DNA of 64,000 nucleotides from Arcticibacter sp. (GCA_021155045.1 JAJNQB010000009.1:62001-126000), one strand, 5' to 3'. Counted from the stretch's first letter, positions 44,007-51,947 are shown. The notes: generated from the letters alone by a model not told the origin. Numbers and translations are program-made.

Positions 44007-44825
44007 ATGAAAAAAATTATTTTATTAATCATAGTCGGAACAATTTCATTTAATAATCTTTTTGCTCAAAAAGAAGTTAAATATGAAAAGCTTTATTATA
44101 AAGATCTTAAAATTGAAACAACAGATTTAATTATCGAAATTGATAACGCAGTATCTACCGCAGGAGAAACAAAATTCAAATTAAAAATTACCAACAGGAC
44201 AGGCGATTATATCATGTATAAGCCAGAAGAAAGTAAATTCATAATTAATGGGAAAGAAGAAAGAATAAAAGAAAAAGCAAAAATAATTGCTCCGAATGAT
44301 TATGCAACATGGATAATCAATTTGAAAGGCCCAGGCTATAATAGTATTAAAAATTATACGTATGAAGTTGATGGCTTGTATAAAATCTCATCAAATCCTA
44401 CTGTTGTAGCAGCAGCCGATTTTAAATTACCAGCATCTCAAAACGATTTTAATGCCGGAGGATATAAAGTTGTTGTAAATAAAGTTTCAAAAGAAACAGA
44501 TAAAACAGAAGCAAAATTTGATGCAGCTTATAATGGAGATAAAGTAGGAATAATTTTTCCTTCAAAAGCATCCGTTGAAATGCCTGACGGAAAAAGCTAT
44601 GCAAACGGTAATACAAAAGAAAAACCTATTTTGCTTATGAAAGGCGAAAAAGAAAGTTTTAAATTGCAATGGGATAGAATGGAAGGTGGAAAAAATATGG
44701 ATATGCAAAAAGTAGATATGATGATAAAATGGAATGGCACTTTTGCAGAAACAACACCTGAAAAAATGAAATCAGAAAAAGTTTCATTTGAATTTGATGA
44801 AGTTACAAGCAATGCTAAAAAATAG
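44007..44825 (+). CDS. Secreted protein, unknown function
   Basis: 272 aa. Signal peptide (IILLIIVGTISFNNLFAQ). The mature part is beta-rich with two similar halves: FKLKITNRTGDYIMYKPEES and SVEMPDGKSYANGNTKEKPI with LKGPGYNSI / LQWDRMEGG. It resembles a duplicated immunoglobulin-like periplasmic domain of unknown role. It has its own -7 element and a strong terminator. Confidence 0.65.
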   Translation: MKKIILLIIVGTISFNNLFAQKEVKYEKLYYKDLKIETTDLIIEIDNAVSTAGETKFKLKITNRTGDYIMYKPEESKFIINGKEERIKEKAKIIAPNDYATWIINLKGPGYNSIKNYTYEVDGLYKISSNPTVVAAADFKLPASQNDFNAGGYKVVVNKVSKETDKTEAKFDAAYNGDKVGIIFPSKASVEMPDGKSYANGNTKEKPILLMKGEKESFKLQWDRMEGGKNMDMQKVDMMIKWNGTFAETTPEKMKSEKVSFEFDEVTSNAKK

Positions 44826-44857
44826 TATAGCTCAGCTTTTACAAAAAAATTACTATT

Positions 44858-44890
44858 AAAAAGCATCAACCAAATTGGTTGATGCTTTTT
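44858..44890 (+). terminator. Terminator after the secreted-protein gene
   Basis: Palindrome AAAAAGCATCAACCAA / TTGGTTGATGCTTTTT (44858-44873 and 44875-44890) with a T-run, 33 bases after the stop. Confidence 0.85.
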
Positions 44891-44926
44891 ATTTTAGGAT
44901 AAACTTTTATATTAGCTACCAAAGTT

Positions 44927-44934
44927 TATCTTTG
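44927..44934 (+). promoter_or_regulatory. -7 element (TATCTTTG) of the O-methyltransferase gene
   Basis: An exact TAnnTTTG match, 26 bases before the ATG at 44961. Confidence 0.5.
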
Positions 44935-44960
44935 TAAAAAAATAAAGCAGAATAGAATTT

Positions 44961-46031
44961 ATGAAATTTTTTAAGAAAGAAAAAAAGACAGCTTTTGAAG
45001 CAATTGAATATGCACAGTGGATAGCACATGCGCCAATTGTTTTTCAAGCTACTCGTGTTTTGAGAGATTCTGGAATCATGCAAACTATTGCTGATGCTGG
45101 TAAAAACGGAATTTTGTTAGAAGAAATTGTAGAAAAAACAAAAATGCCTCACTATGGAGTTCGTGTTTTGTGTGAAGCAGGTTTAGGTATTGGAGTTTTA
45201 TTATGGGATGATAATAAACGCTTTACACTTACTAAAACAGGTTTTTTTATTTTAAATGATGAGATGACTCGAGTAAACATGGATTTTGTGCAAGATGTAT
45301 GTTACAAAGGATTATTTAATTTAGAAGATTCCATTAAAAATCAAAAGCCTGAAGGATTAAAAGTTTTTGGAACTTGGAAAACGGTTTATGAAGCACTGGC
45401 TCATTTACCCGAAAAAGTTAAAAAATCTTGGTTTGCTTACGACCATTTTTATTCTGATGATGCTTTTCCAATTGTATTACCATTAGTTTTTAAAAATAAA
45501 CCTAAAAAATTATTAGATATTGGAGGTAATACCGGGAAGTGGGCTTTACAATGTGTGAAATTTGATAAAGATGTAAATATTACTATTGTTGATTTGCCAG
45601 GTCAAGTTAATATGGCAAAACAAAATATAGAAAAACAAGGATTTGCAGATAGGGTTTCGTTTCATGAAACGAATGTTTTAGATGAAAATCAGAAATTGCC
45701 AAAAGGCTATGATGCAATTTGGATGAGTCAATTTTTAGATTGTTTTTCTGAAAAAGAAATTATTTCGATACTTAATCGATGCCATGAAGCAATTAATGAT
45801 GATGGCTTTGTTTATATTTTAGAACCTTTGTGGGATTGCCAAAAATATGAAGCAAGTGCATTCTCATTGCAACAATCATCTTTGTATTTTACTACAATTG
45901 CTAATGGTAACAGCCAAATGTACCATTCGGATGTATTTTTGAATTGTGTTAAAAATGCAAAATTAGAGGTAGTTGAACAAATTGATAATATAGGCGTTAG
46001 CCAAACATTATTAAAATGTAAAAAAGCGTAA
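44961..46031 (+). CDS. Class I SAM-dependent O-methyltransferase with N-terminal dimerisation domain
   Basis: 356 aa. Residues 15-105 form a winged-helix dimerisation domain of the plant/bacterial Methyltransf_2 type (ATRVLRDSGIMQTIADAG, VEKTKMPHYGVRVLCEAGL). SAM motif I is LLDIGGNTGKWAL (184-196), with ITIVDLPGQVNMAK and YDAIWMSQFLDCFS as following motifs; the His usually acting as base in this family is not clear here. It would fit methylation of a phenol or similar group, in line with the neighbouring halogenase-like gene. It has its own -7 element. Confidence 0.88.
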   Translation: MKFFKKEKKTAFEAIEYAQWIAHAPIVFQATRVLRDSGIMQTIADAGKNGILLEEIVEKTKMPHYGVRVLCEAGLGIGVLLWDDNKRFTLTKTGFFILNDEMTRVNMDFVQDVCYKGLFNLEDSIKNQKPEGLKVFGTWKTVYEALAHLPEKVKKSWFAYDHFYSDDAFPIVLPLVFKNKPKKLLDIGGNTGKWALQCVKFDKDVNITIVDLPGQVNMAKQNIEKQGFADRVSFHETNVLDENQKLPKGYDAIWMSQFLDCFSEKEIISILNRCHEAINDDGFVYILEPLWDCQKYEASAFSLQQSSLYFTTIANGNSQMYHSDVFLNCVKNAKLEVVEQIDNIGVSQTLLKCKKA

Positions 46032-46033
46032 TA

Positions 46034-46585
46034 CTATTTCTTTTTTGTTCCTTCAGCATTTTTTGATTCTTTAAAGCTTTGATTTAACTTGCTTTTTATG
46101 TGTGCTGTATATTTTCCGTGCGAAACAAATACTCCCTTATTTACATCGTAATCAATTAATGCTATTGGAAAATCCAAATAATAATCATCTGTAACGGTTT
46201 TTTCTTTGGGCATTTCTACTTCAAATTGAAAAACAAAAATTGGTTTTATTTTTACATCTTTGGGTAGTTTTGTTGAAACTGAAATTATTCGAGTAATATA
46301 ACCAGGTTTTGAAACTTCAATGGTATAATAAGAATCCTTTTGTAATTTTAATGTAAATGTGTGATCGTGATGCTCAATACTAGTAATTTCTGTAAGCTCC
46401 ATTTCTTCATTTTCCATAAAAAGCCTAACATTTACTCCATCCAAAGGTAATTTATTTGAAAGGGCTATCCCATTAATTTCAAGACAAATTAAACTATCGT
46501 TGTAAATATTTTGAGCCGCTGATGTATAAAAATTTGAAATAAATATAATTATAGCGAATAGCTTGATTATTTTGTTGTGATTCAT
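46034..46585 (-). CDS. Secreted protein with carboxypeptidase-regulatory-like domain, unknown function
   Basis: 183 aa. Signal peptide ends TSAAQ. SLICLEINGIALSNKLPLDG and TIEVSKPGYITRIISV are typical of regulatory-like beta sandwiches in surface proteins. There is no sorting domain. It is convergent with the methyltransferase gene and 11 bases downstream of the lipoprotein gene, likely in one operon with it. Confidence 0.7.
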   Translation of the reverse strand: MNHNKIIKLFAIIIFISNFYTSAAQNIYNDSLICLEINGIALSNKLPLDGVNVRLFMENEEMELTEITSIEHHDHTFTLKLQKDSYYTIEVSKPGYITRIISVSTKLPKDVKIKPIFVFQFEVEMPKEKTVTDDYYLDFPIALIDYDVNKGVFVSHGKYTAHIKSKLNQSFKESKNAEGTKKK

Positions 46586-46596
46586 TTTCCCCCCTT

Positions 46597-47091
46597 TTAT
46601 TTTTGCGAACTTAATAACGTTGAAATATTATTTTTTATTGTTATAACACTACTAGGTTGATTCTTTAGCATATTTCTGTTTTGTGAGTATAAAACAATTT
46701 GAGAACCTTGTTTTAGCGATAAAATAGCACTTACTCTATATGTTATTTCTGTATTAACGCTATCCGTATCTATGTGTCCAAATAACAATTCGTTATCAGC
46801 AGGAGATGGAACTCCTTTTTTTACATCAACAACACTTACATTTTCGCCATTGTTGGTTATTTTTTCTAAAACAAAATAATAATTTGGAGCATTACTTTTA
46901 ATAGTCCAGTTTATATATATTTTACCTTGAATAGGTTTTGCCCAAAAGCTTTTTAAATAACAAAAAGAAGTATCGTTTGTTTCTTTACTATTTTCAACGG
47001 ATACTGTATCTTTTTTAGTTGCTAAACAAGAGCATAAGAAAACAATAAAAAGGATAGGTAGATACTTTTTTACTCTAATTGTCATAATCAA
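46597..47091 (-). CDS. Lipoprotein with Fn3-like domain
   Basis: 164 aa (a second ATG at 47085 is equally good). The lipobox is FLCSC, with the Cys at about 22. The mature part has one Fn3-like fold (KIYINWTIKSNAPNYYFVLE, TEITYRVSAILSL) that fits many Bacteroidetes surface modules. The function is unknown. It overlaps the upstream gene by up to 17 bases, suggesting an operon of three secreted proteins. Confidence 0.7.
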   Translation of the reverse strand: MIMTIRVKKYLPILFIVFLCSCLATKKDTVSVENSKETNDTSFCYLKSFWAKPIQGKIYINWTIKSNAPNYYFVLEKITNNGENVSVVDVKKGVPSPADNELLFGHIDTDSVNTEITYRVSAILSLKQGSQIVLYSQNRNMLKNQPSSVITIKNNISTLLSSQK

Positions 47092-47827
47092 AAATTAATA
47101 GTTTTGTTCTGTAGTTAATTTGTAAACAGGTAATTTCAACTATTAATAGTTGAGAAGGAAGAAATAAACCATCAATTTTTATAATTGTATTTGTTGGAAA
47201 CTCTTGTTCCATGATAAGTTTTCCTGAAATGTCGTACATCCTTATTTTCTCTATTGTTTCATTTGTTTTGATATACACATTATTAGTATGATAATATATT
47301 TGATACGTGTTAGCGTTTTGGTTGCCCAGAATAGCAGTAGTAATTGCAACGGAAAAATGAATAACAAACCTTTCCTTATTAGCATTATAGATTCCAGTGT
47401 CTGAAACAGTAAAAGAATAAGTCGGGTTATTTCTAATGTCCTGAATATAGCCTGTTTCTGTATCTTCTAAAGAAATTAAAATATTGCTTGCAAAAGCACC
47501 CAATTCTGTGGCGGTAAATGTATAATTGCCTATGCTACCAACTTTTGTAAAAAGCACGATTGTTCTATCTTGGCAAAGAGGAGGTAGTGCATTAATAGAA
47601 AGGCAAGAAATACTATCAATTTTTGTATAAATAGCTGGCACAATCGGATTTGAACTAAAAAATTTCCAAGCATCGCAGCTGGAATCAAAATTTTCGGTGG
47701 CTGTACTTAAAAAACGAACAACAGTTTCATCAGAATAAGTGGTATTCTGAATTTTAACTTTTAAGGCATCTGTAATAGAGTAAGAAGTTGTAAAGGCTAA
47801 AGAAAAGATTAAAGCAAGGAGCGCCAT
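47075..47827 (-). CDS. T9SS-type secreted protein whose 5' end lies inside a palindromic repeat
   Basis: 250 aa from the ATG at 47825-47827, giving a signal-like core MALLALIFSLAFTTSYS. Two longer starts are in frame: GTG at 47854 (adds basic residues before the core) and ATG at 47905. Both lie inside the repeat 47818-47903, so the true start is uncertain. The C-terminus (IRMYDISGKLIMEQEF) matches a type A T9SS sorting domain. The middle has a beta-rich region (YTFTATELGAFASNIL). It leads an operon of three secreted-protein genes. Confidence 0.65.
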   Translation of the reverse strand: MALLALIFSLAFTTSYSITDALKVKIQNTTYSDETVVRFLSTATENFDSSCDAWKFFSSNPIVPAIYTKIDSISCLSINALPPLCQDRTIVLFTKVGSIGNYTFTATELGAFASNILISLEDTETGYIQDIRNNPTYSFTVSDTGIYNANKERFVIHFSVAITTAILGNQNANTYQIYYHTNNVYIKTNETIEKIRMYDISGKLIMEQEFPTNTIIKIDGLFLPSQLLIVEITCLQINYRTKLLIFDYDN

Positions 47828-47903
47828 TCTAATTCTTTGGTTACGAATTATCACCCCGATAGTAAGTGCCAAAAACGAATTAGTGTAATACAGACTGCGC
47901 TCC
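47818..47903. repeat. Palindromic element with TATCACCCCGATA apex (copy 3 of family)
   Basis: Outer arms GGAGCGC / GCGCTCC (47818-47824 and 47897-47903), inner arms near GGTTAC / GTAA-GTGCC, apex motif at 47849-47861. After the motif, GATAGTAAGTGCCAA matches GATAGTAAATGCCAA after rpoD, so the copies are related beyond the core. It overlaps the start codons of the minus-strand gene. Confidence 0.65.
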
Positions 47904-48243
47904 ATTGCTTTAAAGATTTAATAAGTTGAATATGTTTACATTCAAATATTCTTTCTAAAAACAATGGGGTGTTCCTACCTGTATTCAGGAAATCGTTTTC
48001 AAATGAGTATTGAGTATTAAAATAAATTTATTGTGTTTCGATGTATATACATACTTTAACGATGAAAATAATAAAAGGTTACATGAATGAAATATTTATT
48101 GAAAAATAGTTTGATAGAGATTAAGAATGTTATTTCGACTGAAAGGAAAATTCCATGTTCCCGTTTCTAGTAATATATTGTGCCTAGGGCACTCCGTATG
48201 TTTTGCGAAAATAATTTTGTAAATATACCATAGCTATCTATTC
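47904..48243. other. Intergenic region without a recognised gene
   Basis: About 340 bases, AT-rich. Only a small palindrome (GTGCC-tag-GGCAC near 48180) was seen. No ORF, tRNA or clear promoter is supported. Confidence 0.5.
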
Positions 48244-48335
48244 AAGGGCAGTTCTAAAAAATTAACATTTCAATTGCCATCTATTGAGAAGGGTTGGGGG
48301 TGTAATTGAAAAACGCTATTTTTAAAATTGCCCTT
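48244..48335. repeat. MITE-like palindromic element (AAGGGCAGTTCTAA family), most complete copy
   Basis: About 92 bases with terminal inverted repeats of some 32 bases, about 23 of which pair (AAGGGCAGTTCTAA ... TTTAAAATTGCCCTT). The centre is TCTATTGAGAAGGGTTGGGG. It has no ORF. A second near-complete copy is at 42206-42283, and single termini are at 24351 and 58672. Confidence 0.65.
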
Positions 48336-48358
48336 ATTAATTAATATCAAAAAAAAGA

Positions 48359-48437
48359 AGCGCAATTTGTGTTGAGTTTTTGCATATATCACCCCTGATA
48401 CGGAAAAACTCTGGGTACACAAATTATAATGCGCTCC
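48359..48437. repeat. Palindromic element with TATCACCCCTGATA apex (copy 4 of family)
   Basis: Outer arms AGCGCAATTTGTGT / ACACAAATTataatGCGCT, inner arms GAGTTTTT / AAAAACTC (48374-48381 and 48404-48411). The apex TATCACCCCTGATA is at 48387-48400. A 79-base imperfect hairpin without an ORF. Confidence 0.7.
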
Positions 48438-48496
48438 AAATATATATTATACCATATTTATTTTCCTTTTTGCGGTTAATCCTAATTTTAAAAAGA

Positions 48497-48572
48497 GGAG
48501 CGCAAGTTTAATTCTGAACTTTTTGAAATATCACCCCTGATAGTTCGATTGAGTTAAACTTATGCGCGCTCC
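48497..48572. repeat. Palindromic element with TATCACCCCTGATA apex (copy 5 of family)
   Basis: Outer arms GGAGCGCAAGTTTAA / TTAAACTTATGCGCGCTCC, inner arms GAAC / GTTC, apex at 48529-48542. It lies 59 bases after copy 4, in the same orientation, and 15 bases from the stop of the small membrane protein gene. Confidence 0.7.
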
Positions 48573-48587
48573 AGTATGCTTTTACAA

Positions 48588-48773
48588 CTAATCTTCTTTT
48601 TCTGTTTTGCTATTTGTTGCATCTTTTAATACTACATTGCCTTCCCATGTTTTTTGAGACTCAAACCGTTCTTTTATAAACTCTTTACCAAAAGTATATA
48701 ATAAAAGAAAGGCTGAAAAAACAAGTACTGCTATAAATAGCCCCTCCGATGAACCTAGTTGTATATTTATCAT
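48588..48773 (-). CDS. Small single-pass membrane protein, unknown function
   Basis: 61 aa. A hydrophobic segment (LFIAVLVFSAFLLLYTFGKE) near the N-terminus is followed by a charged tail (KERFESQKTWEGNVV, then KTEKED). No family recognised. It follows the 97-aa secreted protein gene after 18 bases, so the two may be cotranscribed. Short, hence moderate confidence. Confidence 0.5.
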   Translation of the reverse strand: MINIQLGSSEGLFIAVLVFSAFLLLYTFGKEFIKERFESQKTWEGNVVLKDATNSKTEKED

Positions 48774-48791
48774 TTTGTATAAATTTTAATT

Positions 48792-49085
48792 TTACAAAGG
48801 CATATCTGTATGACCAATTATTTCTCCCGCAGTATTTTCATAAACAGTAGTCCAGTAATGTATTCCACCTTTTACAGTATGTGCCAACCATTGACATTTT
48901 GCATAAGGCGCTAAAGTAACAACCTCATAGCCTCTTGAGGTTAAATAGTTATACACTTGTTGATAGGTTGCGGCTTTTGCCTCACTTACGGTATTGACAC
49001 CGTTTGTATTTACAATTACGGCTCCAGTAGTTAAAAGAACGATAGCAAAAAATGCTTTAACAATAATACGAGATGCTTTTTTCAT
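48792..49085 (-). CDS. Small secreted protein, unknown function
   Basis: 97 aa. Signal peptide ends near VSEAKA. A mature part of about 58 residues follows: TYQQVYNYLTSRGYEVVTL, then HTVKGGIHYWTTVYENTAGE and IIGHTDMPL. The compact beta-like pattern with one Cys looks like a small extracellular domain. I do not recognise a family. It is flanked by repeat-rich, gene-poor DNA. Confidence 0.6.
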   Translation of the reverse strand: MKKASRIIVKAFFAIVLLTTGAVIVNTNGVNTVSEAKAATYQQVYNYLTSRGYEVVTLAPYAKCQWLAHTVKGGIHYWTTVYENTAGEIIGHTDMPL

Positions 49086-49152
49086 GTTTAATTTAGATTT
49101 AGGGGTTAATACTTAAAATTTTCTTTTGCAAAGAAACATCAAGTAAAAATCT

Positions 49153-49191
49153 AAACCATGGACAAATAAGCCTCTCGTTCGCATGGGTTTA
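49153..49191 (+). repeat. CATGGACAAATAAG-type repeat, copy 1
   Basis: CATGGACAAATAAG followed by CCTCTCGTTCGCATGGGTTTA. The outer bases AAACCATG / CATGGGTTT can pair. 33 of 35 core bases are identical to the copy at 49321. Confidence 0.65.
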
Positions 49192-49318
49192 ATGTGTTGA
49201 ATATCAATATTTTAATATAAAAATAGATTAAAAAACACACTATTCCTTAATATAAATCAAACATGAAAAAATCATATTATATCATTACGATACAAAGTAA
49301 AAACAATAAAATCAGATA

Positions 49319-49355
49319 TTCATGGACAAATAAGCCTTCCGTTCGCATGGGTTTA
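49319..49355 (+). repeat. CATGGACAAATAAG-type repeat, copy 2
   Basis: CATGGACAAATAAG followed by CCTTCCGTTCGCATGGGTTTA. Same orientation as copy 1, 163 bases apart. Confidence 0.65.
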
Positions 49356-49510
49356 TCTATTTAAAAATCAGATTTTTAGTGTTAAAATTCATATAAAAAT
49401 TAAATGTCTATACATCTATTCTGCATTTTTTTCATTAAAAAATGTTTTTATTTGTGCCCATAAATAAAAATTGCAAGTAAAAAAATAAAATTTAAACAGA
49501 CTCTTAATGT

Positions 49511-51007
49511 ATGAGCAACTATATTTTTGATTTTATAAGAAGTTTAAATAAAACCGAGATAAAATCAGTTCAAGATTATTTAAAAATAATATCCGAACTT
49601 TCTTCTTCCGAAGTAGAAGATGTAAGGCAGGTTAAACTTTTTAATTATTTGATTGATAAAAAAAATGATATTGAAAACGAAGAATTAATTGCAACATTAG
49701 TAGGAACAAAAAACATTAGTTCATTAAAAAATGAATTGATTGAAAAAATATCGGAAGCACTTACTTTAAATCGACATATTCATAAAAACGATGATTTTAA
49801 TGAACAATTTGTAATAAAATATAAATTAAAAAAAAATTTATTGTTTTTAAATATTATAGGTAGACCAAATATTAAAAGTAGAACACTTTATATAACAACT
49901 CTTTGCTCTAATATAGTTAATACAGCGAAAAAAAATGAATTTTTTGACGTATTAATTGAAGTTTTAACATTTCAAAAGTTTTACTATGGGATACGATCAA
50001 GTAAAGAAGAATTCGATAAAATAAACAAAGAAATGGAATTTTATAATAAATGTTATGATTCTGTATTCAATGCTGCTGATTGTTATCATTCTATTATTTT
50101 GAATAACGATCTAATCAAAACATATTCAAATGAAAGCAGGTTGGAGTATGTGAATAAATCAATAAAACAAATTGAAAAAGATTACAAATTAACCAAATCT
50201 TATCAGGTATTATATTATTTGCAAATATTAAAATTTGCCTATTTCGAAGAAATTAGAGATTATAAAAAAGCAATTAAAGAATGTGAAAAATTAATAGACA
50301 TATTAAAAGAAAATAGAATTATTTACACAAAAGAACGTTTGTCATATGCTAATGAAAATTTGGCTAGATATTTTGCTTTTGAAGGGAATTATAAAAAAGC
50401 TATAAAAACTGTTGAATTAGCTCAAGATTCATACAATGAAAATAGTTTTATGTATTTAATTTCCAAAGAATCAGAATTTTATTTGTTGTTTTATAACCAA
50501 GATTTTGAAAAAGCACTTGTTGCAACAAATTTTATGATCGCTCATGAGCTTTCTGATTCGGGTAAATTTAGAAGAGATAAATTTATTTTTTACAAAGCTT
50601 GTGTTTATTTTTCTCAAAATAAAATTAAAGAGTCATCAGAATTAATAAGAAGCAGTTTAGAAATTGAAAAAGATAAATCGGGTTGGAACGTACAATTACG
50701 TTTATTAAGTATCATGATTTTTATTGAGCAAGATAAAATAGATGAAATATCATTTGCAATAGATTCATTAAGAAAATATATCGAAAGAGCAGCTTCCGAT
50801 TCGGAGATAGAAATTAGAGAAAGAGATAAAGTAATATTAATCTTACTTCGTGAATGGGAAAAAGCAGGATTTACAGCTAATATTTCTAAAACAAAAATCC
50901 CTTCTATTTTAATCCAATTAGATGAAAAAGAGAAACCACATTCATGGGCACATTTTGGCAATGAGCTTATTCCATTTCATACTTGGTTAAAAAATAAACT
51001 AAAATAA
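49511..51007 (+). CDS. Large helical-repeat protein of a Bacteroidetes-specific family (paralogue 1)
   Basis: 498 aa, all-helical by composition, without a signal peptide. The N-terminus (FIRSLNKTEIKSVQDYLKII, KLFNYLIDKKNDI) resembles the family beginning SLxKSEKRYFK found across Bacteroidetes. The middle (DYKKAIKECEKLIDILKENR, NYKKAIKTVELAQDSY) looks like TPR units. Paralogues lie at 60330 and 61948. It is followed by an ECF sigma gene after 21 bases, hinting at a regulatory link. The role is unknown. Confidence 0.7.
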   Translation: MSNYIFDFIRSLNKTEIKSVQDYLKIISELSSSEVEDVRQVKLFNYLIDKKNDIENEELIATLVGTKNISSLKNELIEKISEALTLNRHIHKNDDFNEQFVIKYKLKKNLLFLNIIGRPNIKSRTLYITTLCSNIVNTAKKNEFFDVLIEVLTFQKFYYGIRSSKEEFDKINKEMEFYNKCYDSVFNAADCYHSIILNNDLIKTYSNESRLEYVNKSIKQIEKDYKLTKSYQVLYYLQILKFAYFEEIRDYKKAIKECEKLIDILKENRIIYTKERLSYANENLARYFAFEGNYKKAIKTVELAQDSYNENSFMYLISKESEFYLLFYNQDFEKALVATNFMIAHELSDSGKFRRDKFIFYKACVYFSQNKIKESSELIRSSLEIEKDKSGWNVQLRLLSIMIFIEQDKIDEISFAIDSLRKYIERAASDSEIEIRERDKVILILLREWEKAGFTANISKTKIPSILIQLDEKEKPHSWAHFGNELIPFHTWLKNKLK

Positions 51008-51028
51008 TCTGTATCTTTTTTCGTTGGC

Positions 51029-51610
51029 TTGAATTATGAACTAAAGCAAACATGTATTTTGAATAATCATCATAAATCAAGCAATGTTATTTTACAGGAG
51101 TTGCAGGAAATAGAACTTGCAAAACATAATCCTGAAAAATTTGCTGTGCTTTATGAAAGGTATTTTAAATCAATATTTTTGTTTGTTTTTAAAAGAACAA
51201 ATGATGAAGATATAAGTGCAGATATAACCTCACAAGTTTTTCTTAAAGCTTTAATTAATATTTCGAAATACCAGTTTAAAGGAGTGCCTTTTTCTGCATG
51301 GCTTTATCGAATAGCTTTTAATGAGATTAATTTGTACTTTAGAAACAACAAATCAAGCAGATTTGTGAATATTGATGAGAATGGTATTTTAAATATACTT
51401 GTTGAAGTAAAAGAAAATGATTCAACAGAACTGCAGCATAAAATAATGAATGCTGTTAAAAAATTAAATTTAAAAGAATTACAATTGATAGAACTTAGGT
51501 TTTTTGAAAAACATTCATTTGCAGAAGTTGGAATAATTGTTGGCACCACAGAAAATAATGCTAAAGTGAAAGTATATCGTATTTTAGATAAATTAAAAAA
51601 AATGATGTAG
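51029..51610 (+). CDS. ECF-type RNA polymerase sigma factor
   Basis: 193 aa as read from the TTG at 51029; the region has no in-frame ATG, and TTG codons further in are alternatives. Region 2: EKFAVLYERYFKSIFLFVF, SADITSQVFLKALINI, SAWLYRIAFNEINLYFRNN. Region 4: LKELQLIELRFFEKHSFAEV and TTENNAKVKVYRILDKLKKM. It follows the helical-repeat protein and precedes a small membrane protein that may act as its anti-sigma factor. Confidence 0.82.
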   Translation: MNYELKQTCILNNHHKSSNVILQELQEIELAKHNPEKFAVLYERYFKSIFLFVFKRTNDEDISADITSQVFLKALINISKYQFKGVPFSAWLYRIAFNEINLYFRNNKSSRFVNIDENGILNILVEVKENDSTELQHKIMNAVKKLNLKELQLIELRFFEKHSFAEVGIIVGTTENNAKVKVYRILDKLKKMM

Positions 51611-51651
51611 CGCTTTGCTTAATCATTTGTTTTAATACAATAAAAATAAAA

Positions 51652-51906
51652 ATGACTGAAATAAAATTTAATAAACGTCAAAAAGAGTTGCCGGAAGAGC
51701 AGATAAATAAACATAAAGACTTTAAAAAGTTAATGTATAATTATCAAAATGCTACCAAACCATTATATAAAACGCCATTGTACAAAAATAAAAAAGTGTT
51801 TTTGGTGATTTTATTAATTCTCCTAGTTTTATTTGTGATTGTTGAAGTTATTGATTCTCAAAAGGAAGAGCCGAATCAAATTCCTACGCAAGAAACTAAT
51901 AAATAG
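51652..51906 (+). CDS. Small single-pass membrane protein, possible anti-sigma factor
   Basis: 84 aa. A basic cytoplasmic part of about 48 residues precedes one transmembrane helix (VFLVILLILLVLFVIVEVI) and a short tail. Its location 41 bases after the ECF sigma gene mirrors the operon at 35.9-36.7 kb, so an anti-sigma role is plausible but unproven. Confidence 0.6.
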   Translation: MTEIKFNKRQKELPEEQINKHKDFKKLMYNYQNATKPLYKTPLYKNKKVFLVILLILLVLFVIVEVIDSQKEEPNQIPTQETNK

Positions 51907-51947
51907 TTTTTGACTATTTTATAATTACAATTGGTGTAAATTATTTC

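Larger units (their letters stand above)
49086..49510. other. Gene-free region containing two direct repeats
   Basis: About 425 AT-rich bases between divergent genes, holding the two CATGGACAAATAAG repeats. No ORF or terminator is supported. Confidence 0.5.

Noticed and set aside
48180..48192. GTGCC-tag-GGCAC palindrome as terminator
   Set aside because: There is no gene ending nearby and no T-run after the stem.
49153..49355. Possible CRISPR array
   Set aside because: Only two repeat copies with a 128-base spacer and no cas genes.
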